A DNA stretch of 64,000 nucleotides, taken from the NCBI RefSeq assembly GCF_963675165.1, contig NC_087384.1, forward strand, positions 4,705,182 through 4,769,181, given 5' to 3'. Shown here one piece after another: positions 13,601 to 25,600 of this stretch. The number at the start of each line of letters is the position of its first letter. Positions within the stretch are counted from its first letter, which is position 1. The position numbers were made by a program, and so were the translations under genes. The notes below the pieces were generated by a model. The model had not been told where the DNA came from. It worked only from the letters and a program-made list of their open reading frames with translations, and did no database searches. This stretch comes from Halichondria panicea (lineage: Eukaryota > Porifera > Demospongiae > Suberitida > Halichondriidae).

Positions 13601-16600
13601 GACAACTTCTGATACTAAAAACCAACACTAAAAAATATCGGTATGCATGAACTCGGTCTTCAAGCATAAACATGACACTGCATGTAGCTCTTCTTTACCC
13701 TCATTTCTCCCGCATAGCCCTAGTTATATTGATTCTGAAATTAATGCTTTCACTATAAACACTGCATGTACAGTGCAACAACCAAAGAGAGTAGATTTTT
13801 TTTTTTGGTACACATTTTTTACATTTTGTGGCATATCTTCTAAAGTAAAAGTGATATGATCTATTTGAGTGCAGGTACTGAAAGTTCAACTATTGGCGCT
13901 TCCATTGGACCACCACCTGTTACATCACATGACATCATCAGTATAAAATGGCTGTCTGAAGATGTGTACTTCCGAAAATATGTTAGGAATAGAAGTAGCT
14001 TATTTGTTTGAGTTAATATCTGAAATTTGTTGTGCATGTATCTGAGTATATTGCTCATCTTTTGAGCTTCAACAGAAGTCTGGGCTACTAGTAAGTTCTG
14101 AGAAATACTGCATTTTGTTGTTTTTTGGTGGCAAATATGTTAGGAATACAACTTTCGATTTTATATTAGTTAAGGTCTGATTTTTGAGCAGCATGTACTA
14201 CAATAGTGTACTTTTCATCTGTACTAACTTACAGGAGTTAGGCTAGCCTCTTCTTTGCTAGAGCTGCCCATCTTGTCAAAAACAGTGCTTTTTATGACTT
14301 TTGAGGCGATTTGGCTACGTAGTAAGCTCAATTACCACGCCCCTGTGACACAGAATGACCAACACCAACTGTGTATTTGCAGGTAGACATCACATGACCT
14401 TTGGATGTAGCAAATAACAACAAGATGATTTGTGATGTCACAAATCAATGAATATCATTGCATACGTCAGCAAAAGTAGCAAAACGGAGCAAAATCACCA
14501 TTTTTGACAAGAAGGGCCGCTCTAGCAAAGATAAGACTGGTCTAGCTCCTGTAAGTTAGTACAGATGAATTCTATGCTATTGTAGTACATGCTCCTCAAA
14601 AATCAGACCTTAACTAGCATAAAATCGAAAGTTGTATTCCTAACATATTTGCCACCAAAAAACAAGAAAATTCAGTATTTCTCAGAACTTACTAGCAGCC
14701 CAGACTTCCGTTGAAGCTCAAAAGATGAGCAATATAGTCAGGTACATACACAATAAATTTCAGATCTTAACTCAAACAAATAAGCTACTTCTATTCCTAA
14801 CATATTTTCGGAGGTACACATCTTCAGACAGCCATTTCATAGTGATGATGTCATGTGATGTAACAGGTGGTGGTCCAATGGAAGCGCCAATAATTGAACT
14901 TTCAGTACCTGCACTCAAATAGATCATATCACTTTTACTTCAGAAGATATGCCACAAAATGTGAAAAAAAAAATTAAAAAAAAAATCTACTCTCTTTGGT
15001 TGTTGCACTGTACATGTATGTTCCTGCAGTGCATGCATGTTGTTGATATATTAAGAAACCCTGCGAGTGTGTTTATAATCAAACATAGTAAGCTTATTAT
15101 ACCGTATACCGTATAGTGGGTAATTTTCGTGGGCAGGCTGACCTCCACGAAATTTTATCATAGGCGTGGCTTATCTGAACGTAGGAATGCCGTGCAGCCA
15201 CGAGACTAAACGAAATTTTTACTCACGAAAACTATCGTTTCTCGAGTTGAACGAATTTGTTACCCCATGAAACTTACCCGCTATACGGTAGAGGGTAATT
15301 TTCGTGGGGTAAAATATTCGTGGTTTTCGTGGTTGAAGGTCTGACCACGAATATTTTACCCACAAATGAAGCGACCTTGCTTACCTTTACCTGCAGTGCA
15401 AGCTCCAACCACAAAAATATTACCCATAAAATGTCTCAATATTGCTGAACCACGAATATTTTGTCCCCCGAAATTACCCGCTATACAGTAGTCTCTATAT
15501 ATATATATATATATCCATGTGCTAATGCTGCTAACAACTCCATGGAATTTTAATCGGTGCGTATTCGCTTGGGTCACTGATACGATGTAGAAGGGCTTCG
15601 TTATCTGTACACATTCTGGTGTGTATGTGCAGGGCTCGAAATTACAGTCGGACAACTGACAAAATCCGGGCATTATGTGAACATGACTGATTACTGCACT
15701 TGTTAGTCAGACATTTTGTCAGAGCGTATACGTGTATACATGTAGAGCTAGCCAGAGATAGGGGTTAGCTGTTCTAGCCCTTGTCAGAGTTTTAGTAGTT
15801 TATAAAATTATTCGTTTGAGGCGTAGCCGCATGTGGGATACGGTAAAGCTGACTCTGACTGTCTGTTTATGCATGTGTCTGTCTGTTTGTGTGTCTGTTC
15901 CAGCTGTAACTGCATGCTTAACAGTTGTAATGCAATGAAAACTATAGGCTTCTAGCCACGTTCTCTTGATTCGTGGATTAGCAAACTAAAGCTTTTTTCC
16001 TGAGTTATGGCTAGTTTGACTCACAGTGAAGGCTGTTGCAGTCTCTTCAGAATCTTTCATAGCATCATCTGTTCGCAAAAACATTTAACTTATGAGTTAG
16101 CTTTGCACTAAAGCGCTAGCTGTTTGTTAGCTTGCTATTGTTATACCCGAGGCCGTGCCGTGGCCAGCGGGTATAGTAGTCTGTTGATTTGTTTGTTTAT
16201 TTGTTACCCCGAGGCACACGTGGGTGGCCACAGGTATAGTAGTCCGTTGGTTTGTTTGTCTGTCTGTTTGTAATAATTATGTGAGTCTTCTTACCTGGAT
16301 GCCACAGCACTTCGTTTACAGCATGGATAGTCTTCACACAATACTTTTAATAGTGACAGCTTTCTATGTTAAAGCCTCGTTGTCGAATAAAAACAAGCAA
16401 AAGCTAAGAAACTTGAACTTGCACGTTGGCCTCTAGCTTACAGGCGTCCTTTATTCGAGGTATGTCTACGTATTTACAGCTGAAGTGATCCTGTACCAGG
16501 AACAATGGAAAAGGGTCACTAAAGTAGAAAGCTAGAATTGCTTCTTTGCTCCTAGCCCCAGAAGATACCAGGAGTCATATTTCTAAGACGGCGCTATAGT

Positions 16601-19600
16601 GCATGTTACATTTCCGTATTTGTCATAAAAGTAAATTGGCTTCAACAGGCTAATTTAAATCGAACACAACTGGCTGTAAGATGTAAAGACAAAGTCAAAC
16701 GCATTCACTATACAGAACGTTTTAGTTTTCCATGCAACGCCTCCGAAACCTTGCTAAGCACTTGTGAAATGGCCTCCAGCAATTTACAATTATCCTGTAT
16801 CCTCTGTCGTGGAGTGAAATGAACAAGTAGACAACCAAAGTGAAAGCGATTGGATATAGAGCTTCTATAGGTACTTATAATTGTTAGACTGTATGTGTGC
16901 TCATGTGCTTGTTGATACAGAACGAAAGAACAAAAAAAATTAACTAATAGCCCCACAAAATCAGTGGTAAATCTATAAAAGAACAATTTACAGCAAATGG
17001 GCCATTTCTACACAATACTTAGTACTTGAGTAACCAAAACAAAGCTATTCAAAATTGGAGGAGCAATATTTATTTATTCTGAACACAATATAACAATCAC
17101 ACAGAGGAGTTCAATACATGGTACTGTTAGCCAGAATATAGCCATCCTAAAGACTGTGGCATGCATTCCTTACACTCCTTTCACTCATTGTAGTATGAGA
17201 CGGCCGGTCCCAGTTCTGCATGGTTGCATGGCAGTGATTACAGAGCAGCCCTATGCGATATAAGGGGGACCACATCTCCTCGTCTGCATGTAGATCAATG
17301 AATTTTGATAGTTAACTTTTTGTGTTGTATGTCAGCGTCCAAGACGGTCTGTGTCATTGTGTAAGTTAAGCAGGAACCATCTAATATTTTGATCTTATTT
17401 GTCACATTCGAGCACTGAAGTGTTCATCTGTTATCCACACTTAAACATGTTTGTTTGGCGTATAAACCATGTTAGGCATATACTTAACTAGACACTAGAA
17501 CTATACCTGTAGTGCAAACACAATGCATTGTCTATCGTTCTAAATTGTAAGGATAACAAACTGAAACCAGTTTTCAAATGCTGAAAAAATAATATTGAAA
17601 ACCAACAATAAAGGTACATCGATCCCCTTATGTATAGATTCTGAAATTACATGCATACAACACTGCACATATATAATGTTGTAAGGTAAAATTTCCATGC
17701 AGTGTATGTTATTTTTGTGTTTAAAAACAAACCCTGAGTGTTTGTCGTAATAATTACAGTAAGCATAAGTACAGTAATAGTAATTGTTCTACATGTGCTA
17801 CGTATATTCTGCTAACAGCTGAAAATGTAATCAAGTGGTTGGTGGTAACAACGGTGCGTATTCGCTTGGGTCACTGATACGATGTGGAAGGGCTTCGTTA
17901 TCTGTAGACAGTCCTGTCTGGTGTGTAACTCGTCTTTGACAGCAGCAGCTAAAACCACACCAGCTTGTGAAGGCAGATATCATCCACGAAATGAACAATA
18001 CGATGTATAGCATTAGTATTCCTGTAGCAATAATCACCACAAAAAGCCATCCAGTACTCTTGTATGCTTCGCGATAAGTGTACCAAGATGTCCCTATCGC
18101 CAATACTATTAAAAGAAAAGCATCGAAATAGTTGTAACGGTCTTTCTTATATGGTCGTAAGCCAAGGATGATAGCAGGTGTAATAATTAAGATCATTTGG
18201 TACACAATAATGTGGTACGTCTGTGCACTAGAGGCTATGAATATTATTCTCAGCAGTAGGTATACTCCAGCAAACCATCGACAGTCCCTAGTGCCAGGTG
18301 TTGTGCCATTCTTAAAATAGCCCTGTGTGATGTTTGCTAGCTCGTGAATTAGAACACATTTGATTTTGCAGGAAAAGAGACACCTCTGAAAGAAACGATT
18401 CTGGTAGAATAGCAGAAACACTGCTGGTAGGAGTACCATGGTAACAGTGAGGATTGATGAGAGTATAGCGAGTGGAATATATGTGTTCATTTTGAAATCA
18501 GCTGCGAAGAAGAGAGTGTATGTTACATTTCCGTATTTGTCATATAAAGGTATTGGCTTCAAGAGGTTTAAAGAAATCGAGCAAAACCTGCTGTAGGATA
18601 GTAAAAACAAAGTTGCAAATGCATTCACTACAGGAGCTTTTAGTTCCCAGCGTCTTCGAAACCTTGCTAAGCACTTGTGAAATGGCCTCCAGCAAATTAC
18701 AATTATCTTGCATCCTCTGTCGTGGAGTGAAATGAACAAGTACACAAACAAAGTGAAAAGGATTGGATATAGAGCTGCTAGGTACTCCATTGCTACTACT
18801 GTCAGTGTGCTCATGTGCTCACTGATACAAAACGAAGGAATTAGGAACATGAAGAAGTCCAAATTGAATAGCCCCATAAAATCAGCGACAAATTTATAAA
18901 AGGAATAAGAAGGTGTATATCCGCTTATAGCAAATGGGTCGTTTCTACACAATGCTGTGTTTAGCACCTGAGCCATAAAAACAAAGCTATTCAGAACTGG
19001 AGAGGCGATATTTATCTGGAACACAATAACAATAACACAGATCAAAGTCAATGGTACTGTAAGCCTGACGAAGTAGAGTAACCATCCTAAAGGCTGTAGC
19101 ATGCATTCCTTACACTCTTTGTAGTACGAGAAGACGGCCGGTCCCAGTCCTGGTTGGCAGTGACTACAGAGTAGCCCTGTGCGATTGAGAGGACCACACA
19201 TTTCCTCATCTAGCTTTGATACATCAGAGGGTACATCCATGAGTTGTGATAGTCGATTATTTGTGTTGTATGGGCAGGCTCCAAAATGCTCTGTATCATT
19301 GTTGTAGGTTAAGCAGAAACTCTCTAATATTTCTGTCTTGTTTGTCACATTCGAGCACTGCAATATAGTATTGATCTGTTGTCCACACTCACACTTGTTT
19401 GCTTGGCGTATAAACCATGTTGGGCATTCTTGACTTGACACTAAAACTACCTGTAGTACTATCACAAGTATTCCAAGTGTCGTCATCTTCAAACTAAACA
19501 CTAGCTAACAAAAAGATAATATTATCTATTTGGTGTCTTCAACCTGCCACTGCTGAAGCAAACACTAAAAGTGGCAGACAAAACTGTGATTGTGTATGAA

Positions 19601-22600
19601 ACACAAACACTGAGTCATATTGAAACCTAACAGAGTTATTGCATGTACTATCATACGCCTATTATACAGATAGTTATATAGTTTAGTCTGACAAACTGAA
19701 ATTGAAACTTTACTGAAAACAAATACAATTATGATCATATAAGTATACCGGAGTCCGTTTAAAGCTCAAACAGGGTGGCTGGAATAAGGCCGGGGGGAGG
19801 AGGGGAGCTAATCTTTCTTGCCATTATTTGCCACATAGTTTCTCAATTCTCAATGTTCTCACATAATTATGCAGTGGCACAATAGATGTACGTACTGTTG
19901 TCTCAGGATTTCCCCCAAATTCAATTAGCTAATCAACATGTACATAAAGACTTACATATATACGGTACTCCCAAATTCAATTAGCTAGTAGAACAGGGTG
20001 GGCCCCCCTGTTCTTACTGTGTATTCTACTGCTGTGGGGGGAAGCACTGGTATCCTATAGTGTACAGCCTACATTATGTATATAGCCTCACACCGTGTGT
20101 ATACAGTGCATGAAAGTGTTTATTTTACCATAATTATGAGGCACCTATAATTTACCCACTTAAAGCTTTTCTTTTATACCCATTACCTATCCCACCCCAC
20201 ATCACACACACAGACCACGACCGTCTCAAGCATTCACCCCATACTCAGTTACCCTGGGCAACATAGTGCAGGAGCTTCATCGCAGCCTCCTCCTTGCCAT
20301 GGCAACAGAGAGTCAGCATAATACACTGACACAGGTGGTCCGTACATTGGCTCAGTTGGTGGCCAACTGCCCCTATCATCAGCTGTCTGATGGCTATGTG
20401 AGGAGGGTCACAGTGGCAATCGAACGTTACTCTACACACAGAGGTGCGTATAATATAGAGACGTGTGAATTATACTTGTCCGTACATGTGTAGATCTATA
20501 TCTGGCATGTCGGGAGTGCAATTTATGAGCACTGAACTTGACTATACTGGAGTGGAAATACCTCAATTCAGGCAATGATTCAACTCCATAATATAATTTT
20601 TTGTAATCTCACCACAACGTATATTATTGGGGCGAGCGAAGCGAGTCTCTTACCTAGTGAGATTTTGTCTGTCTGTCTGTCTGTGTGTCTGTCATGTACC
20701 GACACGATATTCGGTTTTTGTATAAACACGACCCTTTACCAACTTTTACGTGAAATACTGTGCATGGGCACAACAGCTAGCTACACTCAGCTCAGACAAG
20801 ACACAGAGACTCTTCAGGCCACTGGCAAGCTGTTAGAGCAGCTCAGATGGAGACCTTCTGATCACACAGGCGCGCCTGCAGGAGATCACAGCAACTTACT
20901 TGCTATTTTTCATCAAGGATAGGTCACTAAATACTTGTGTTCAGCATGGTCTTGTGATAATAACCTGCTGGCTCAACAGGACAACACAGAGATCGGACAC
21001 TACGGCAGGTCCAGAGTACCTCAGATGAAAACTTCTGAGGTCACACATGCATGTACCCTTACAACATTAATATATAGGTCAGAGCAAGGGCGTATGAAGA
21101 GAAGAGGGCATGTAACTACAATCTATCGTATTATAAATGGGCGGGGGCTTATGTCTAAAAATAGTAAAGAATGCATTGCACGTGCACTGTTTTTGTGCGT
21201 GCACGATGAAAATATACGGAAACTTACAGAGAAAGTAGCTATTCTAGCTAAGCTAGCTAAGCTAACATACTGCAAATGACTGTAGCTCTCTATACTTAGT
21301 ATAGTAAATGATGCTAACAATACTCCATGACACTATAGAAAGTGAGTAGCATAGTCGTACTAGAAGCAACGAGCCAGAAACCACAAACTTTAAGTTGTTA
21401 CTGCACTTCCTTCGTTTCTTTGACTCCTGTCTTGATGTAGCAGGTATAGCAGTCATAGTATTAAACTACTATACGACTCATAAACTAACAGGAAATGTTA
21501 TACAAGAGAGCTAATGGAAGAAAGTAGATAAAAAGTGCTGGCTCAGAGGTTTGGAGTTTTTACATAGAAAACATAAGCTCACGTGAATCGTGACCAACCT
21601 CCTCTAGTGGGCGGTTGGCTAAATATAGCATATCCTGCTGACTCATCAATAATATGACGCATACACAGTATACATTGTGAGTTGCATGCCCTCTTCTCTT
21701 CATACGCCCTTGGTCAGTACTTGCCAAGGATTTTTCACAGTACGTGGTAATTATACTTGTTATCCTTGTAACTAAAGCTCAGACAAGACACAGACTCTTG
21801 AGGCCACAGGCACACCTGCAGTAAAAACGTGTGATAATAAACCTTGCTTGTCACAATAAACATTAACAAAGAAGACAAATAACTTTGAAAAACTACTTCT
21901 GCATTAATTTCTTAACGTCATTATAGCCTGCCGGCTATGCAGCTCAGTCTCAGCTATGGTCTCAGAGTCACTAGTCCGCTTGCCCCATGACACCTTGTGT
22001 CACTGATATACTCTACCAACTGGAAGAGGATGCATTTTGCAAATGATGATAATAATAGTTATTATTGCTCGAAATGAGCTAATAATTATTATTACTGCTA
22101 TAGTTGTTTGTACTAACATTTCTCTTGCCCTCTAACCCTCCAGATACCAATGTCCAAGTTGCTTGTTTGACGTGTGCCGGTGCCGTGGTTTCCATCAGCC
22201 CTCCTCTGCCTGAGGTCATTAATTGGATCACTAATGAAGGGGGCTCCCCCTGGATCTTGGAATTCTGTCTCATACTACTGCAAACACAAAGTAAGTTGTG
22301 ATGATTAATTTGAATACGTATTAAACGAGTGTTGCAAGCGTGCGCTTGCCAATGCCTCTCGCCATGTTTTTGCTTTCGCTCAAAAGTATTAAAGTGTTAT
22401 AGAAGAGGTAAATAATTTGCAATGTGCTTTGATTGTTTCACAAGAAAGGGGTGTCCACAGTTAATAGTGTATACTGATCGTCTTAAATTGCCTGTAGCCA
22501 AACAGTGGGAGCAAAACTTTGTCAAAGGCATATAGTCAGTATAGTCTGTGAGATATATAGTACAATTCAATCACAGAATTAAATCAACAATACTGAAGCA

Positions 22601-25600
22601 ACTGCATGTTATTTAAATGGCCTGTAGCCAAACAGTGGGAGCAAACCTTTGTCAAAGGCACAGATAATTTAAGCACAGACAGTATAGACTAAGTATATAA
22701 ACAAGCAAAAAGTGTGTTTCTAATACTGAGAAGAAAAGACTTGTGTACATGTAGCTATTGTTACCAGACTTGTGTACATGAATCTATTGTTATCTAGTCT
22801 ATATTGTATCATTTGTTTTGTGGCTTACCTGTATACCAGAACCTCAAGAAAAAGAAGTACAGTAACTGCCACACTGGATTCTCTAACATGTGGGGATGAG
22901 CCCGCATGCGCATTGCATCCACAGGAATAATTAAAGGATGTGTCCAAAGAGATCACAATGGCTACTATAGCTAGCTGTTTTTAACAGATCTTTTCTGACT
23001 CTTGTAGCTAACAAAAAGCTAGCGCTTTAGTGCAAGGCTAACTCATGTGTTGAATAGAAAGTTTGTGCGAACAGATGATGCTATGAAAGATTCTAAAGAG
23101 ACTGCAACAGCCTTCAATGTGAGTCAAACTAGAGAAAGAAGCTTTAGTTTGCTAATCCACGAATCAAAATTCAAGAGAACGTGGCTAGAAGCCTATAGAA
23201 GCTGTTAGTTTTCGTCGCATTGCAACCGTTGAGCAGTTATAGCTGGAATACACACACACATAGACAGACAGAGAGACACACACACACAGTCAGCTTTATC
23301 GTATCCCTTGTGCGGCTACGCCTCGAGGCATAATAACCTGAGGCCAGGTCACGGCCAGCAGGTTATGTAGTCGATTGGTTTGTTTGTATTCTGAGTCTGC
23401 TCACCTGGATGCCATCATAGATAGAAGAGTAAGAGGGATTTGTAACGGAAGCAGTTCACGTGATTATTTTACATTGAACTGCAGTAAAACCTCGAAAACT
23501 ATCCGCGTTACGCCCTATAAACGAGGCTATTTTGCTGGGTAACTCGCTCAAAATAAGAAAGTTGTGTTTTCTCGAGACAAAATCTTTTTCAGCAATTTAT
23601 AACACGCCCAGTCTGCATGCAGCAAAATTAATTATGCAAAAATGTTCATCATGATATAATGTGTGTATAAAGCTATAGCTAGTAGCTTTACAATCCTATG
23701 TACAACCTACTGGTTGTACTAATGTTATGTAGCTGTGACACCCCCACCGAGGCATCAGCACCAGCGGTGCTTTCATTACCTGAGGCACGCGTGGGCGGCC
23801 ACGGGTATAGTAGTACTTTGATTTGTTTGTGATACTTGATGTCTGTTTGTATGTGATACCGTAGAAACAGCGCTATAAGCGTAACTTTATTTTAAGCGCA
23901 TGCTCAACTTGCAGGCTTTTTATACTCGAATTAAAGCGCTTTTCCAATTATGTGAAGGTTGTTAGTGAAATTTTAGAATTGATTCAGCTAATTTTGTTTG
24001 TCTATGAGCTAGTAGTTAGCTTGTATAGTGCATAATAGCTATATCATATATAGCTATATAGCTGGTGATCAGGGGCGTAGCTTAATGGTTTCCTAGTTGC
24101 CCAGAAACCCCCTTGCTTGCTGAAAAATGGGTGGGGCTGATCATGTGCTGAAGTTAATATTGACCACGAGTAGATTAATATCCAGTCTGTATTTATTGTG
24201 CCTATTAGTCACCTTCTGCAATCCAAGATAAGAGACCAAGATCAGCCCAGTTCCTCTACTACTGCTCAGAGTCAGACTCCAGACTGTATTTTACAGTGTA
24301 CAGTAGACTCTCGTTAATCCGGCCACCCTTGGGACCATGCAGCTTGGCCGGAATAACGAGGTGGCCGTACTTCAGATAATTAGCCGCGGCTTAAAAAAGA
24401 CCTTACCTCGAATCTAATCACTGATTGCAGTTCTTGTCTCGAGGATAATGAATCATTCTGCTCTCTATTTAAGTGTAATCCAATTTTATTTACTAAACCA
24501 CACCCAAAACATCATATCCGGCCGTAATACACATAAAATTACATTGAAAACGTTATTTGGGACAGCCAGCACTGGCCGGTGAACGGAATAGCGAGTGGCC
24601 GTACTTCAGGTCGAGTTTTGTGTAGAAAACATATAGCTAGCATTCCGTGCCAAACCAAATGGCCGGTATATCGAGGTGGCCGCATTTCAGAGAGCCGGAA
24701 TAGCAAGAGTCTACTGTATACTGCTAATGGCTGGAGACTAGCAAGAGTATGGATTGATATCTAGCCTGGATTTATTTCAATGCCTATTATTAATGCTAGT
24801 TTAGCTTCTGCAATCCAAGATAAGAGACCTGATTGTCAGCCCAGTTCCTCTACTGCATGCTCAGACTCCATGCTCAGACTCCAGACTGCATGTATATGCA
24901 GTCTCACCACAATCTGATTCTCAGCCACCAACCTCAGAGCTCATGCCCACTGTCACTGTCAATGCCAATGGTACTGATCCTGGTAGTACATTTGTACTTA
25001 CAACTATAAAGTTTAGGAGATGAGGCCGAGGAGAACTGAAGCTACGACTTTTCAAAAAATGCAGCCATAAGGGGTGTAACCAGCATAATTAAGAGGCGTG
25101 GCACCGGAAATGGGTGTGGTCTCAAAAAATTTTGCAGCACTATTGCGCCGCCTTATTCCTTTAGAAACCCCTTTAGTAAATGTCTAGCTACGCCCCTGGT
25201 GATATCCACCTGGAAGGACTCTCTGGGCATGCTATTACCTTGTCTGATCATGCATGCTGAGAGAATGTGATACATGGATGAGGTCCTGTTATTCCAAGTT
25301 CCTGGTCAATATGAATGGTTTTGAATTTAAATGATGTAAATGAACTGTAAAATGAACTGTAACATAATAATAATGATATACATCCAGTTAGTGTTGCTTG
25401 CTTGCTTTGCTTGCTCACTTTCTAGCCAGCTTGCGAGTCAGCTCTCGTCACAGAGACATCCTGTTGCTGGGTGGGGCTCGAAATGACTGCATTATAGGTG
25501 CATTCTCGAATATAAGCGTATAGAGCTCTGCTATTGATCCCAAAAGCGCATGCGCTAATAATCCAGTTTCTACAGTATGGGAGACTACTTACCTGGATGC

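Larger units (their letters stand above)
8814..20213. other. HEATR6 intron 7, 11.4 kb, host of the membrane-protein array
   Basis: The donor follows GACAG at 8813 and the acceptor CACACACAG ends at 20213; the split codon gives Arg, continuing into the conserved FTPYSV block. The intron holds, on the opposite strand, two intact intronless paralogs and a pseudogene, plus foldback elements, an inverted duplication and repeats listed separately. 8814-9300 and 19502-20213 show no gene. Confidence 0.85.

Noticed and set aside
11856..19501. Calling the short membrane proteins G-protein-coupled receptors
   Set aside because: About ten hydrophobic spans rather than seven, and no recognisable GPCR motifs.
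20575..21320. Open frames in HEATR6 intron 8
   Set aside because: No family resemblance; the region is bounded by inverted repeats and contains a microsatellite.
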